64,000 nucleotides of DNA from Pelosinus sp. UFO1. GTDB taxonomy: Bacteria; Bacillota; Negativicutes; DSM-13327. Shown here piece by piece: positions 9,168-17,824 of the stretch (the first letter of the stretch is position 1; every line of letters begins with the position of its first letter). The notes beneath the pieces are model-generated. The model searched no databases, was not told the DNA's origin, and worked only from the letters and a program-made list of their open reading frames with translations. The stretch spans positions 3,898,001-3,962,000 of the forward strand of contig NZ_CP008852.1 of NCBI RefSeq assembly GCF_000725345.1, given 5' to 3'. A program made the position numbers and the translations under genes.

Positions 9168-10418
9168 TTATTTAAAAGAGGGGTGGTTTTTTAGAAATTC
9201 TTGAATGGAGCGAGCCATGATTTTCTTACCCGAAATATCTGGATGCAGTCCATCTTGTCCATATTTTACAGGTAGATTTCCCGCTTCATTTGCTAACAAT
9301 GCATAGGTTTCAATGGCATAAGGTTGATTCCTAACAAAATTATTGACCTTTTCTATTTCTACTTGCCAGTTATCAGCTGTAGGTTGGCCAAATACTCGTT
9401 GTATTCTGTCTGGATTAATCGGAGGAAGTGTTAAAAAGATAGGGGTGATTCCGTTCTCTTCACATTTCTCTCGAATTGTTTCTAAGTTTGCAATAACTGA
9501 CTCCCCTGATGTACCACCACGAATGCTGTTTGAACCACCTAAAATAAACATATATTGAGGCTGAAAAGGAAGTACGTCCTCTTCAAAACGCTCTACCATC
9601 ATCTCACTGGTATCGCCACTTCTGCCTAAATTCTTCACTGGGAAAGGCAAATAAGATACATATTCAAAACGTTCATCTGATGGAGGATTGGAGATCGCTC
9701 CACCACCGTGAGTAATACTATCACCAAACACCGCCCATTTGGTTCTGCCTGTTTTCACAGTAAAGGAAGTGACATCCGAATATTTTCCGATTGCCCTTCC
9801 TTTCTCATCGCGAGCGAGGACACGATAATAATATATCCCAGGTTCCACATAAGAATGAGTATCATAACAATCAAATCCAAATCCGCCATCTATTGTATAA
9901 GAACGTATTCTATACTGGGATGCTTCGGTTCCATTTGGGTTTTCTGGGCGATTGTTGAGAATTTCCACTTCATAAGAAGCAGCCCCTAGCACAGGAATCC
10001 AGGAATACACCGGGTACAGCGGGACAGGATGATTCTTCTTTAATACGGAAGTAATCGTAGGTTTGTCTACATTAAGAGCGCCCTTATTTATAGGAACTGG
10101 AGCAGAAAAAGCCGCAATGGGGTTTTTATCTAAATCTAAGGGGCGAACCCGATAATATAGCTTATTTAACTTTTCTCCATTAAAAGAAGATAACTTCAGC
10201 TCCACACCAGGAGTTGAAATGTTGGTTTTAGTAAAAACAGTTTGCTTACTTGATGCCTTTTGATTATTCTTGATCGGTGCATTGGCAACTTCCAATTCAT
10301 ACATAACGGCATCTTCTGCATTCCGCCAAACTAATTGTACTTTGCCTTCTTGGGCATACCCAATTCCAGTTATGAGTAAAATTATTAAAACAATCGTCAT
10401 GATTTTAATTTTTTTCAA
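9168..10418 (-). CDS. exported SGNH/GDSL-family hydrolase with N-terminal beta-sandwich repeats
   Basis: The start is probably TTG at 10418 (or 10421), 6-9 nt after GGGGGA; an in-frame extension to 10457 has no ribosome site. A signal peptide (ILLITGIGYAQ) is followed by two fibronectin-III-like segments (LVWRNAEDAVMYELEVA and YSWIPVLGAASYEVEIL). The SGNH domain then shows block I FGDSITHG, block III GGSNSIRGG and block V DGLHPDISG carrying the catalytic Asp/His. Such proteins are secreted esterases that often deacylate polysaccharides. The substrate is unknown. The gene appears to be its own unit, with a terminator before the regulator gene. Confidence 0.85.
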   Translation of the reverse strand: MKKIKIMTIVLIILLITGIGYAQEGKVQLVWRNAEDAVMYELEVANAPIKNNQKASSKQTVFTKTNISTPGVELKLSSFNGEKLNKLYYRVRPLDLDKNPIAAFSAPVPINKGALNVDKPTITSVLKKNHPVPLYPVYSWIPVLGAASYEVEILNNRPENPNGTEASQYRIRSYTIDGGFGFDCYDTHSYVEPGIYYYRVLARDEKGRAIGKYSDVTSFTVKTGRTKWAVFGDSITHGGGAISNPPSDERFEYVSYLPFPVKNLGRSGDTSEMMVERFEEDVLPFQPQYMFILGGSNSIRGGTSGESVIANLETIREKCEENGITPIFLTLPPINPDRIQRVFGQPTADNWQVEIEKVNNFVRNQPYAIETYALLANEAGNLPVKYGQDGLHPDISGKKIMARSIQEFLKNHPSFK

Positions 10419-10505
10419 CAATCCAATCCCCCTATTTACAAAAATAAATGTTGCCACAAGCCATAGCCCGTGACAACTGTCAGCCTATTTATTCTCTATT
10501 GAGAG

Positions 10506-10823
10506 TTACTTTTCTTCATAGGAACAGCAATAATCGACTACTGTTGTTACCTTGAGCTTAAACTTAGAATTAGCATCTACGCTAAAGCTGTCTCCACCTT
10601 TATAACTATGCCATTTTTCGTCGCCAGAAAATTGAACCTCCATATCACCTGCTACAATTTCCATTATTTCAGCAGCAGCCGTGCCAAATTCATATTCACC
10701 TGGTAGCATAATTCCCAAGGTCTTTTTACTTCCATCAGCAAAAATAACAGTCCGGCTTGTTACTTTTCCCTCAAAATATACATTTGCCTGCTTAACAACC
10801 GTCACATTTTGAAATTGTTCCAT
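10506..10823 (-). CDS. ppnP: pyrimidine/purine nucleoside phosphorylase PpnP
   Basis: The start is set at the ATG at 10823, with GGAGGA 8 nt upstream; a longer frame to 10853 includes that ribosome site. The 105-residue product is a small single-domain cupin of the DUF1255/YaiE family: [39 protein letters not shown] and the C-terminal VDYCCSYEE. The E. coli member phosphorolyses several nucleosides. It appears to be a single-gene unit in the cytoplasm. Confidence 0.9.
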   Translation of the reverse strand: MEQFQNVTVVKQANVYFEGKVTSRTVIFADGSKKTLGIMLPGEYEFGTAAAEIMEIVAGDMEVQFSGDEKWHSYKGGDSFSVDANSKFKLKVTTVVDYCCSYEEK

Positions 10824-11033
10824 ATTTATTTCCTCCTGCACTTCGTGATTCAAACTTATAACTACACAAAATCTGATAGTACCTATTACTTTTTAATTTT
10901 ATCACACCAATAGACAAAATGCCAAAAGATAAATCCAACTTTACTATCTAACCCTGTGAGCTAATGCAAACTTGCGTACCATTTTTTACCGTCAGTTGTT
11001 GCTAAGCTACCACACCTTCACCTTTTATTACTA

Positions 11034-12182
11034 CTAACTATCCTGATCCATTTCAAACTTAACAAAAAACTGCGTCCCAGTAACTCCCGTACTCACGCTG
11101 ATTTTAGCGTTGTGTCTAGCTGCAATGCTATAACAAACCGCCAAACCTAGCCCCGTACCACTATCTTTTGTTGTTTGAAATGGGATACCGATATTTTTTA
11201 ACATTTCTGCTTTAATTCCGGGACCTTGATCTGCAATTTCCATGACTACCTGATTCGCCTCGCAGTATGTTCTGACCTTTATTTCACCTTTCTCTTGCAT
11301 TGCTTCTAGTCCATTTCGCACCATGTTAAGAATAATCTGCCGAATCTCTTTTTCATCAATAAGTAAGTCGGGAATCTCGCTTAATTCCAGAGTTATAACC
11401 TTATTACTTACCGTCGCATCAGCCTGAATTAGGGGTACAATCGCATTTATAATGTGATTCAAATTTAAGTACCTGAGATTGACCGCTTTATTTTTTGCCA
11501 AAGACAAAAATTCAGTTATGATCTCATTGGCACGATCTAATTCCTCAATCATAAGGCTGTAATAATGGGAATGTGGAGAATGGTACTCTTTTTTAGAAAG
11601 CATTTGCAAAAATCCTCGAACAGTCGTCATAGGATTTCGGACCTCATGGGCGATTCCAGCAGCCATTTCTCCAATAATATTTAATTGATCTAGCCTGGCA
11701 ATCTGCTTTTCAATTTCCTTTTGTTTGCTGATATTCCATAAAATCATTTGATTTTGTTGCCTAATTTCTTTAAAATTTGCTTTTAGTTTACTTGCCATAT
11801 CGTTAAAGGCTGCAGCTAAGATACCAAATTCATTATTTTTCCCAATTGCTACTCTATACTCTAAGTCGCCGTTAGCAAGTGCCATAACTCCCTCTGTTAA
11901 TCCACTAACTGGCTCTATCACGTATTTTTTTGTTAGAAGAAAAATAGAAGCCAAAATTAAGGTCAGCATGATAAAACATGTAATAAAGATTGGCGTCATA
12001 ATTTCCTCTATTCTCCCAGTTAATTCCATCTCATCAATTATGGCAATTGCCTTCCAACCTGATATATCGGATACATTGACAAAGACTAACTGTTTTTTAC
12101 CATCAATAGTCATCTGCTTAAATTTCCCATTGTCCGCTAAGTCCAATAATTCAGGAAGACCAATCTCTTGAGGGGTTTTCAT
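11034..12182 (-). CDS. sensor histidine kinase, C-terminal part (gene split by frameshift)
   Basis: 382 residues: the end of a Cache sensor domain, a membrane helix (IMTPIFITCFIMLTLILASIF starts the region), HAMP (VSGLTEGVMALANGDLEYRV), a short coiled coil, HisKA with GIAHEVRNPMTTVRGFLQML and HATPase_c (NMVRNGLEAMQ, DQGPGIKAEM, GTGLGLAVCYSI). This is the KinB/AtoS-like class of stress or sporulation-type kinases. The frame starts at an ATG that overlaps the TAA of the preceding frame (TAATG). That frame encodes the missing N-terminal membrane helix and most of the Cache domain. One extra C in the run at 12201-12204 would join the two into a kinase of about 612 residues. No response regulator is adjacent. 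Confidence 0.85.
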   Translation of the reverse strand: MKTPQEIGLPELLDLADNGKFKQMTIDGKKQLVFVNVSDISGWKAIAIIDEMELTGRIEEIMTPIFITCFIMLTLILASIFLLTKKYVIEPVSGLTEGVMALANGDLEYRVAIGKNNEFGILAAAFNDMASKLKANFKEIRQQNQMILWNISKQKEIEKQIARLDQLNIIGEMAAGIAHEVRNPMTTVRGFLQMLSKKEYHSPHSHYYSLMIEELDRANEIITEFLSLAKNKAVNLRYLNLNHIINAIVPLIQADATVSNKVITLELSEIPDLLIDEKEIRQIILNMVRNGLEAMQEKGEIKVRTYCEANQVVMEIADQGPGIKAEMLKNIGIPFQTTKDSGTGLGLAVCYSIAARHNAKISVSTGVTGTQFFVKFEMDQDS

Positions 12183-12871
12183 TAACCATTCACTGTGTTT
12201 GGGGAAATAATCATTTTATTATTTTGACTCAGCATAATTACATAGCCGCTTGTCCCAACTCCAAATTGCTCTATTTCTTTTTTCAGATCTTCCACATTCC
12301 ATCCTGCTACTACAACACCTATTATTCGATTATCCCGTTCCACCGTGCGTGCAACTGATACAACCATTTCGCCTGTTGTTTGCATGAAATAGGGTTCTGT
12401 CAAATATGCTTTACCTCTGTGCTTTACTGCCTCCTGATACCACATTCGTGATCTAGGGTCATATCCCGATTCCGAAAAAAAACTGGGATATTCAAAATAT
12501 CCTCCTTGCTGTGATCCTAACCCCAAACCCAGCATATGTGGGAATATACTGCTATAGTTAGTAAAGAAGTGATACATCTTAGAATCAATCATCTCAGGTC
12601 CTACTATTTGGCGTTCTCCTACGATAGTAGCCAAATCTGAAGTTCGGTCATCCATTGCTAATAGAGATATTGCTTCATAGGCTAGTTTAATTGTTCCATC
12701 ATTAATCTTGTTATGTATTTTACTTAATATCTCATAGGTTTGATATTCAAAGTTCTCATGCACCTGTTTCGTAATTACTTGCTCTAGATAAAGCCCACCA
12801 CCAATGAACGGCAATACACATACTAATAAGGTCCATAAGATAAATTCATTTCCGATAGACTGCTTTTTCAC
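12182..12871 (-). CDS. sensor histidine kinase, N-terminal dCache part (gene split by frameshift)
   Basis: The start is probably GTG at 12871, with GGGGT 9 nt upstream; the frame is open to 12922. It has an N-terminal membrane helix (FILWTLLVCVLPFIGGGLYL) followed by the first part of a dCache_1 sensor (MYHFFTNYSSIFPHMLGLGL, GYDPRSRMWYQEAVKHRGKA, RTVERDNRIIGVVVAGWNVE). It ends at TAA inside the second Cache repeat, after IISPNTVNG. The next frame resumes exactly where the Cache fold should continue (KTPQEIGLPELL). Alone it would be a membrane-anchored sensor with no output domain. Either a frameshift mutation, a sequencing error in the G/C run, or coupled translation explains it. Confidence 0.75.
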   Translation of the reverse strand: MKKQSIGNEFILWTLLVCVLPFIGGGLYLEQVITKQVHENFEYQTYEILSKIHNKINDGTIKLAYEAISLLAMDDRTSDLATIVGERQIVGPEMIDSKMYHFFTNYSSIFPHMLGLGLGSQQGGYFEYPSFFSESGYDPRSRMWYQEAVKHRGKAYLTEPYFMQTTGEMVVSVARTVERDNRIIGVVVAGWNVEDLKKEIEQFGVGTSGYVIMLSQNNKMIISPNTVNG

Positions 12872-13007
12872 TATATTATCAACCCCAACAAAAATTTGGT
12901 CTTTTCTTTCTAGTCTTAACAAAGCCTACTATAGGAGTATCTATTTTACATATAACTTTCTCTGTTTTTTTACATTTTCCTTGTATATTATACAATAAAC
13001 AACAAAA

Positions 13008-13033
13008 AGCCAGTACCTTTAAGGTTACTGACT
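13008..13033 (-). terminator. hairpin terminator of topB
   Basis: CAGTAACCTT pairs with AAGGTACTG (one mismatch) and is followed by CTTTTTG on the minus strand, 25 bp after the topB stop. Confidence 0.7.
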
Positions 13034-13057
13034 CTTCTTTGTTTATTCTAAATGGTT

Positions 13058-15250
13058 CTATTTTAACTTGAGTTTTGCAAGCGCTTCCGCCATAGCAGAG
13101 TTAAACGGTCCATCATCTGCCTGTTTCTGTTCCCTCAAAAATTTAGCAACTTCTCCCTTGGAACTTTTGGTACTTTCTTTCTTTTTTCGTTCATTAAAGG
13201 CAGAAAGCTTTTCTCGATAACCACAGCTGCAGACAAAGAGTTGGCCTTCCCCTTCACCCCGTAGTTCTAATTTTTTATGACAAGTAGAACATCTGGCATT
13301 GGTCAATATAGAAAGGTTTTTGCGATGACCACATTCTCGATCTTGGCAAACCAACATTTTACCTTTCTTTCCGTTGACCTCCAGCATGAATTTTCCGCAT
13401 TCAGGACATTTTGTTCTAGTAAGATTATCATGTCTAAACTTATCTTGGCTATTTTTAATATCACTCACAACTGCTTGGGCATACTTCTTCATATCATTAA
13501 TAAAAAGGTTTTTATTAAGAGAGCCTTTAGAGATATAGCCTAACTTTTGCTCCCACTGGGCAGTAAGAGCAGGGGATTTTAACTCCTCAGGAACTAAGGA
13601 CAACAGTTGTTTCCCCTTAGCTGTAATAAAAATATTTTTACCATTCTTTTCGATTAAGAAACTATTAAACAATTTCTCAATTACGTCGGCCCTGGTAGCG
13701 ACTGTGCCAAGTCCCCCTGTTTCGCCAATTGTTTTTTTCAAAGCTTCGCTTTCATTGCTCATATATTTTACTGGATTTTCCATCGCCGATAATAATGTTC
13801 CTTCATTAAATGGTGCTGGCGGCTTTGTTTCTCCCTTAGTCAGAATGACACTAGAAACAGACAACACATCACCCTTCTGGATGCTAGGTAATAGTTGTTC
13901 TACCATATCTTCTTTCGCATCTTCCTCTTCTACAACATGCTCATACACTTCTTTCCAACCTTGCGCCAGGATAGTTTTGCCTGTAGCAACAAAGACTTCA
14001 CTCCCAATTTGCGCTTTTAAGGTAATTTGCTCATATTCAAAGGGTGGATATAAGGCTGCTAAAAAACGTTTCACCACTAAATCATATATTTTTCTTTCCA
14101 TATCATTCATGGAACTCAGCATTGGCATCTGTTCGGTAGGAATGATGGCGTGGTGATCTGACACCTTACTATTATCAACGAAAGATGAATTCCCTTTAAT
14201 CGGTTTTCGCAGAATAGCAGCAGCCATTTTGGAATAAGGCCCAACAGCACAAGCCTTGACTCTATCTTTTAACGTATCGACGATATCGGTAGAAATGTAC
14301 CTTGAATCGGTTCTCGGATAAGTTAATACCTTATAGTTCTCATAGAGCCTTTGCATGATGGAGGTGGTTTCTTTTGGTGAATAACCGAATAAGCGGTTAC
14401 CATCTCTTTGCAGCTCTGTTAAATCATATAAGGAGGGCGAAAATTTCTTTTTATAAGCTTTATCAACTTCGATGACCTCTGCATTTTTATTTTTGACTGT
14501 GGTGAGAAGTTTTTCACAACTCTCTTTATCGAAGGTTCGCGTATTTTTTGTTTTTTTATCTTGCCACATTAGCTTTAAATTGTTAGCCCCATTGGCTGTT
14601 ATTCCATAAAACTCTCTTGGTTTAAAGGTCTTAATTTCTTCTTCTCTGGCTGCAATGATCGCCAAGGTTGGTGTCTGGACCCTGCCACAAGAAAGTTGGG
14701 CATTGTATTTGCAAGTCAGAGCACGAGTGGCATTAATACCAACAAGCCAATCCACTTCGGCCCTAGCAACGGCGGAAGCATAAAGGTTTTCATAATCTTT
14801 ACCTGGTCTTAGTTTACTAAACCCTTCCTTAATTGCTTTATCGGTAACGGAAGAAATCCACAAACGTTTGATTGGCTTATTTACATTCGCCTTCTCAATG
14901 ATCCACCTGGCAACAAGCTCCCCTTCTCGCCCCGCATCCGTAGCAATTACAATCTCACTTACATCTTTTCGCGTCAGTTGTGCTTTTACTGTATGAAATT
15001 GCTTCCCAGTTTGCTTAATAACAACAAGTTTTAATTGGGGAGGCAGCATGGGCAAATCTTCTAATTTCCACGATTTATATTTCTCATCATATATTTCGGG
15101 ATCTGCCAAGGTTACTAAATGACCTAAAGCCCAAGTAACAATATGCCTATCCCCTTCAAAATAACCGTTTTCTTTGCGATTACAATGTAAAACCCTCGCT
15201 AAATCTCTACCAACGGAAGGTTTTTCTGCTAACACTACTACTTTACTCAT
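13058..15250 (-). CDS. topB: DNA topoisomerase III
   Basis: 730 residues, normal for Firmicute TopB. The TOPRIM domain starts at VVVLAEKPSVGRDLARVL and includes DAGREGELVARW (105-116). The type IA core holds the catalytic tyrosine Tyr311 in LTYPRTDSRYIST. The C-terminal part carries a four-cysteine zinc-finger-like segment (CPECGKFMLEVNGKKGK then CQDRECGH) and a second degenerate one (CSTCHKKLELRGEGEGQ then CSC). It relaxes negative supercoils and decatenates DNA. It stands alone, divergent from the BFD-like gene. A TopB outside an integrative element is normal for this group, and no conjugation genes are near. Confidence 0.96.
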   Translation of the reverse strand: MSKVVVLAEKPSVGRDLARVLHCNRKENGYFEGDRHIVTWALGHLVTLADPEIYDEKYKSWKLEDLPMLPPQLKLVVIKQTGKQFHTVKAQLTRKDVSEIVIATDAGREGELVARWIIEKANVNKPIKRLWISSVTDKAIKEGFSKLRPGKDYENLYASAVARAEVDWLVGINATRALTCKYNAQLSCGRVQTPTLAIIAAREEEIKTFKPREFYGITANGANNLKLMWQDKKTKNTRTFDKESCEKLLTTVKNKNAEVIEVDKAYKKKFSPSLYDLTELQRDGNRLFGYSPKETTSIMQRLYENYKVLTYPRTDSRYISTDIVDTLKDRVKACAVGPYSKMAAAILRKPIKGNSSFVDNSKVSDHHAIIPTEQMPMLSSMNDMERKIYDLVVKRFLAALYPPFEYEQITLKAQIGSEVFVATGKTILAQGWKEVYEHVVEEEDAKEDMVEQLLPSIQKGDVLSVSSVILTKGETKPPAPFNEGTLLSAMENPVKYMSNESEALKKTIGETGGLGTVATRADVIEKLFNSFLIEKNGKNIFITAKGKQLLSLVPEELKSPALTAQWEQKLGYISKGSLNKNLFINDMKKYAQAVVSDIKNSQDKFRHDNLTRTKCPECGKFMLEVNGKKGKMLVCQDRECGHRKNLSILTNARCSTCHKKLELRGEGEGQLFVCSCGYREKLSAFNERKKKESTKSSKGEVAKFLREQKQADDGPFNSAMAEALAKLKLK

Positions 15251-15412
15251 AATACAATCCCTTTCAACATAAATCTTTTCTTGCAGGAGTTTCTTCCTGC
15301 TTTATAAAACATATCTTATATGCTATTACCTTAAGTCAAAATGTACCCCAATTATACCTTTATCATTCAAAACAAGTCAACAAATGGAAACTTTGTAAAG
15401 TGAGGTGATATG

Positions 15413-15622
15413 ATGAGTGACAATGTAAGTCAAGAAATTTTGGATAAATTGACTAAAGTATGCCTGTGCAAAGCCATCAGTAAAGCTTCCATTAAAAAAA
15501 TCATTGCCAGCGGTGCTAACACTCTTGAAAAAGTACAGCAAGAATGTGGTGCGGGATCAGGTCCTTGTGGTGGCAAGCGGTGTACACCAAAAATAATAGA
15601 ACTATTAGAGAACCAAGGATAA
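15413..15622 (+). CDS. BFD-like [2Fe-2S]-binding protein
   Basis: 69 residues from the second of two adjacent ATGs; GAGGTG is 5 nt before it, and the first ATG at 15410 is too close to that site. The pattern CLCKAIS ... CGAGSGPCGGKRC gives the four cysteines (C-x-C and C-x5-7-C-x4-C) of the bacterioferritin-associated ferredoxin fold. The short helical repeat KASIKKIIASGANTLEKVQ is typical. It probably carries a 2Fe-2S cluster as a small electron carrier or regulator of iron or redox metabolism. It stands alone, divergent from topB, and a dispersed repeat begins at its stop codon. Confidence 0.85.
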   Translation: MSDNVSQEILDKLTKVCLCKAISKASIKKIIASGANTLEKVQQECGAGSGPCGGKRCTPKIIELLENQG

Positions 15623-15856
15623 TAAAGAAGACTTGATTCAGATGGAGTTTTAACTCCATCTGAATCTTAGTCGCACTTATCCAGGGACTTAGCCGCTCTT
15701 AACTCCCACTTATATAAGTGAGCCTTGGATTCGAAAATCCTTAGAGCGAACTTATTTCGAGTTTTACAGACTGTTATCCTAACCAGAGGACAGGATATTA
15801 CAGGCTGTTAACGAGATGAAGATGGGAGTCTTAGAGCGGTTTAGTCATCGGATAAA
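15622..15856 (+). repeat. 235-bp dispersed repeat, copy A
   Basis: This copy starts at the last base of the preceding stop codon. It is the near-perfect reverse complement of 17238-17472 and shares its sequence with 50880-51215. Visible structure: a 15-bp hairpin (GATTCAGATGGAGTT and its complement), the palindrome CACTTATATAAGTG, GGATTcgaaAATCC, and a long-range pair between CCGCTCTTAACTCCCA and TGGGAGTCTTAGAGCGG. It has no open frame, so it is more likely a structured RNA or a non-autonomous mobile element than a gene. Confidence 0.9.
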
Positions 15857-15860
15857 AAGT

Positions 15861-15890
15861 AAGACTCCTACTTGTAAAGGTGGGAGTCTT
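15861..15890 (-). terminator. hairpin terminator after the epimerase
   Basis: AAGACTCC...GGGAGTCTT stem followed on the minus strand by CTTTTT. It is squeezed between the epimerase stop and repeat copy A. Confidence 0.7.
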
Positions 15891-15896
15891 ATCCTA

Positions 15897-16814
15897 TTAA
15901 TTTCTCGGGTAGATATCTGCTAAGGCTTCTGAAAGTTGACTATATTGAAAAGGATAACCTTGTTGTAATAAACGTTTAGGGTACACCTTTTGCCCTTTTA
16001 ATAGAACTTCTTCCGCCATTTCACCAAACAATATTCGTGCTAATAATGCAGGGATACGAGTTCGACATTTACTACCTAACGTTGTCCCTAGCACCTCCAT
16101 AAATTCTTTCATTGTCACAGCATAAGGCGTGCAGGCATTATAGACTCCCTGCCAAGCCCCGTTGTCCAGTGCCTGAATAATTATATTGACAAGGTCTTTA
16201 CGATGAATCCAAGACATCCATTGCTGGCCATCACCAAGATAACCACCCATGCCGAAGGAAAAAGGCGTGGCGACTCTAGGCAGCATACCTCCATCCCGTT
16301 CTAGGACATGCCCTAGTCGCAGACGAACAACACGCATTCCTAAACTTTCCCCTTTTATAGCTTCTAATTCCCAAGCTCGGCATACATCCGCTAAAAAACC
16401 ATAGCCACTTCCACTACTTTCTGTGAATCTCTGCTGCGGATGAGTACCATAATAACCGATAGCAGAAGCATTCACCAATACTTTAGGGAAGGGTAAACCT
16501 CGTTCCTGATTCCGGCGAATACTGTCTACAATACAGGAAGTGGCTGCAACCCGGCTATTTAGAATTCTTTGGCGTATGGTAGCATCCCAGCGACTGCCGG
16601 CAATACTTTCACCAGCTAAATTAATAATGCCATCTAAACTAGCAATCACCTTTTCTGAGAACAATGCACCTGCAGCAGGCATTTGAACCAAGCTCGCCTC
16701 TTGCTTTTTCTTAGTGTTACGAGAAACGATCTGTATACAATCACCTCGCTGAAGAAGCTGCTCAACCACTGCACTGCCAACAAAACCTGTCCCTCCTGTG
16801 ATTAGTAGATTCAC
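15897..16814 (-). CDS. TIGR01777-family NAD(P)-dependent epimerase (YfcH/SDR39U1-like)
   Basis: The start is set at GTG 16814 (AAGGGAGGG 6-7 nt upstream, Rossmann strand VNLLITGGTGFVGSAVVEQL immediately after). The frame runs open to 16886 and would otherwise overlap the upstream gene. About 305 residues: glycine-rich GGTGFVGS, the active-site region NASAIGYYGTHP, and a C-terminal DUF1731-type end (RIPALLARILFGEMAEEVLLKG ... FQYSQLSEALADIY). It is an extended-SDR protein of unknown substrate, cytoplasmic. It is co-transcribed with the CC-motif gene and the pair is bracketed by inverted copies of the 235-bp repeat. Confidence 0.88.
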   Translation of the reverse strand: MNLLITGGTGFVGSAVVEQLLQRGDCIQIVSRNTKKKQEASLVQMPAAGALFSEKVIASLDGIINLAGESIAGSRWDATIRQRILNSRVAATSCIVDSIRRNQERGLPFPKVLVNASAIGYYGTHPQQRFTESSGSGYGFLADVCRAWELEAIKGESLGMRVVRLRLGHVLERDGGMLPRVATPFSFGMGGYLGDGQQWMSWIHRKDLVNIIIQALDNGAWQGVYNACTPYAVTMKEFMEVLGTTLGSKCRTRIPALLARILFGEMAEEVLLKGQKVYPKRLLQQGYPFQYSQLSEALADIYPRN

Positions 16815-16870
16815 AAAACGCCCTCCCTTACCAGTCCCCTTTTCTCCTTGTGTCTCTAATATTAAGCCTG

Positions 16871-17155
16871 TTACATTAGCTTCCATCCTTCTATATGTAA
16901 GCTCTTTAGTCCAAAAAAGCTTCCTACGTGAATCATTAGGGGTATTCTAGGATAAAAATTTTTAGGTACATATACAGCAACTTGGTTAATTTCTTTTACA
17001 CAATATTCTGTAGCATCTGGCGGTTTGCCTAGATAAACAGAGGGGCCCAAATCAAAATTACCGCAACATGACCCTGCTCTCCCATTATCAATTACATGTA
17101 CGGTTCCTTTCTTGCTTAGAATATAATCTCTGGCCTCATCACTCACTGTTAACAC
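16871..17155 (-). CDS. CC/Se-motif family small protein (HesB/IscA-like)
   Basis: 94 residues. The opening VSDEARDYILSKKGTVHVID resembles HesB/IscA-like folds. The adjacent cysteines in GRAGSCCGNFDLGPSVYLGK form the CC pair that some family members replace with selenocysteine. The later EYCVKEINQVAVYVPKNF completes the family pattern. The role is unknown, but the CC pair suggests redox or metal chemistry. It overlaps the longest reading of the epimerase gene. Taking the GTG start of that gene leaves 56 bp between them. Confidence 0.75.
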   Translation of the reverse strand: MLTVSDEARDYILSKKGTVHVIDNGRAGSCCGNFDLGPSVYLGKPPDATEYCVKEINQVAVYVPKNFYPRIPLMIHVGSFFGLKSLHIEGWKLM

Positions 17156-17237
17156 AATATCCCTCCCAATCTACGGAAAACATCCGATATCGCCCGCTAA
17201 AATTTTCTTTTTCTTCGACGAGAAAAGAGGAAAAACC

Positions 17238-17472
17238 TTTATCCGATGACTAAACCGCTCTAAGACTCCCATCTTCATCTCGTTAACAGCCTGTAATATC
17301 CTGCCCTCTGGTTAGGATAACAGTCTGTAAAACTCGAAGTAAGTTCGCTCTAAGGATTTTCGAATCCAAGGCTCACTTATATAAGTGGGAGTTAAGAGCG
17401 GCTAAGTCCCTGGATAAGTGCGACTAAGATTCAGATGGAGTTAAAACTCCATCTGAATCAAGTCTTCTTTAT
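17238..17472 (-). repeat. 235-bp dispersed repeat, copy B (inverted relative to A)
   Basis: Same length and almost the same sequence as copy A on the opposite strand, from TTTATCCGATGAC to GTCTTCTTTAT. A and B thus form an inverted pair 1.4 kb apart around the epimerase and CC-motif genes. The only differences seen are a few substitutions, such as GCCCTC against the complement of GAGGAC. Confidence 0.9.
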
Positions 17473-17479
17473 CTATTTT

Positions 17480-17520
17480 AAATCCCCGCCCATGCTTCCT
17501 AAGCAACGGTACGGGGATTT
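17480..17520 (-). terminator. hairpin terminator after the 47-residue membrane peptide gene
   Basis: AAATCCCCG ... CGGGGATTT arms with internal GCTT/AAGC pairing, 28 bp after the small gene's stop. A T-rich stretch follows on the minus strand. Confidence 0.65.
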
Positions 17521-17547
17521 AGTCATGCAATCACTCCTCTAAAAAAT

Positions 17548-17691
17548 TCACAACCATGGACAAATAAACCAAAGAGCAACACTAATAATTACAATCCATA
17601 CTATATTCCCAAAGTTAAAGAACAATAAAAGTAATACTAACAAAATAATCGTGATTATATAGTGCTCCAGGGCTAAGTTTATCCAACCCAT
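17548..17691 (-). CDS. small hydrophobic membrane peptide (47 residues)
   Basis: A 48-codon frame with an excellent ribosome site (GAGGAGGGATGGT then ATG). The product starts MGWINLALEHYIITIILLVL and has two hydrophobic stretches split by FNFGNIVW, ending WFICPWL. No homologue is recognised. The ribosome site, the following terminator and the compact frame argue for a real membrane microprotein. It lies between repeat copy B and the TetR gene, same strand as both neighbours. Confidence 0.6.
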   Translation of the reverse strand: MGWINLALEHYIITIILLVLLLLFFNFGNIVWIVIISVALWFICPWL

Positions 17692-17763
17692 ACCATCCCT
17701 CCTCTACACTAGTCTTACTGTATTATATGCTTAGTAACCTTATTATGTTATTTTAGGACAAAT

Positions 17764-17801
17764 AACGCGTTAGCTGACTCTAAGGAGGCAACTAACGCGT
17801 T
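17764..17801 (-). terminator. hairpin terminator of the TetR gene
   Basis: AACGCGTTAG and CTAACGCGTT arms separated by 18 nt, 24 bp after the regulator stop. Confidence 0.65.
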
Positions 17802-17824
17802 TAATAAGATCTTTTTCTATTCTA

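Noticed and set aside
13058-15250. Topoisomerase III as a sign of an integrative conjugative element
   Set aside because: No relaxase, type IV secretion, integrase or attachment sites were seen around it.
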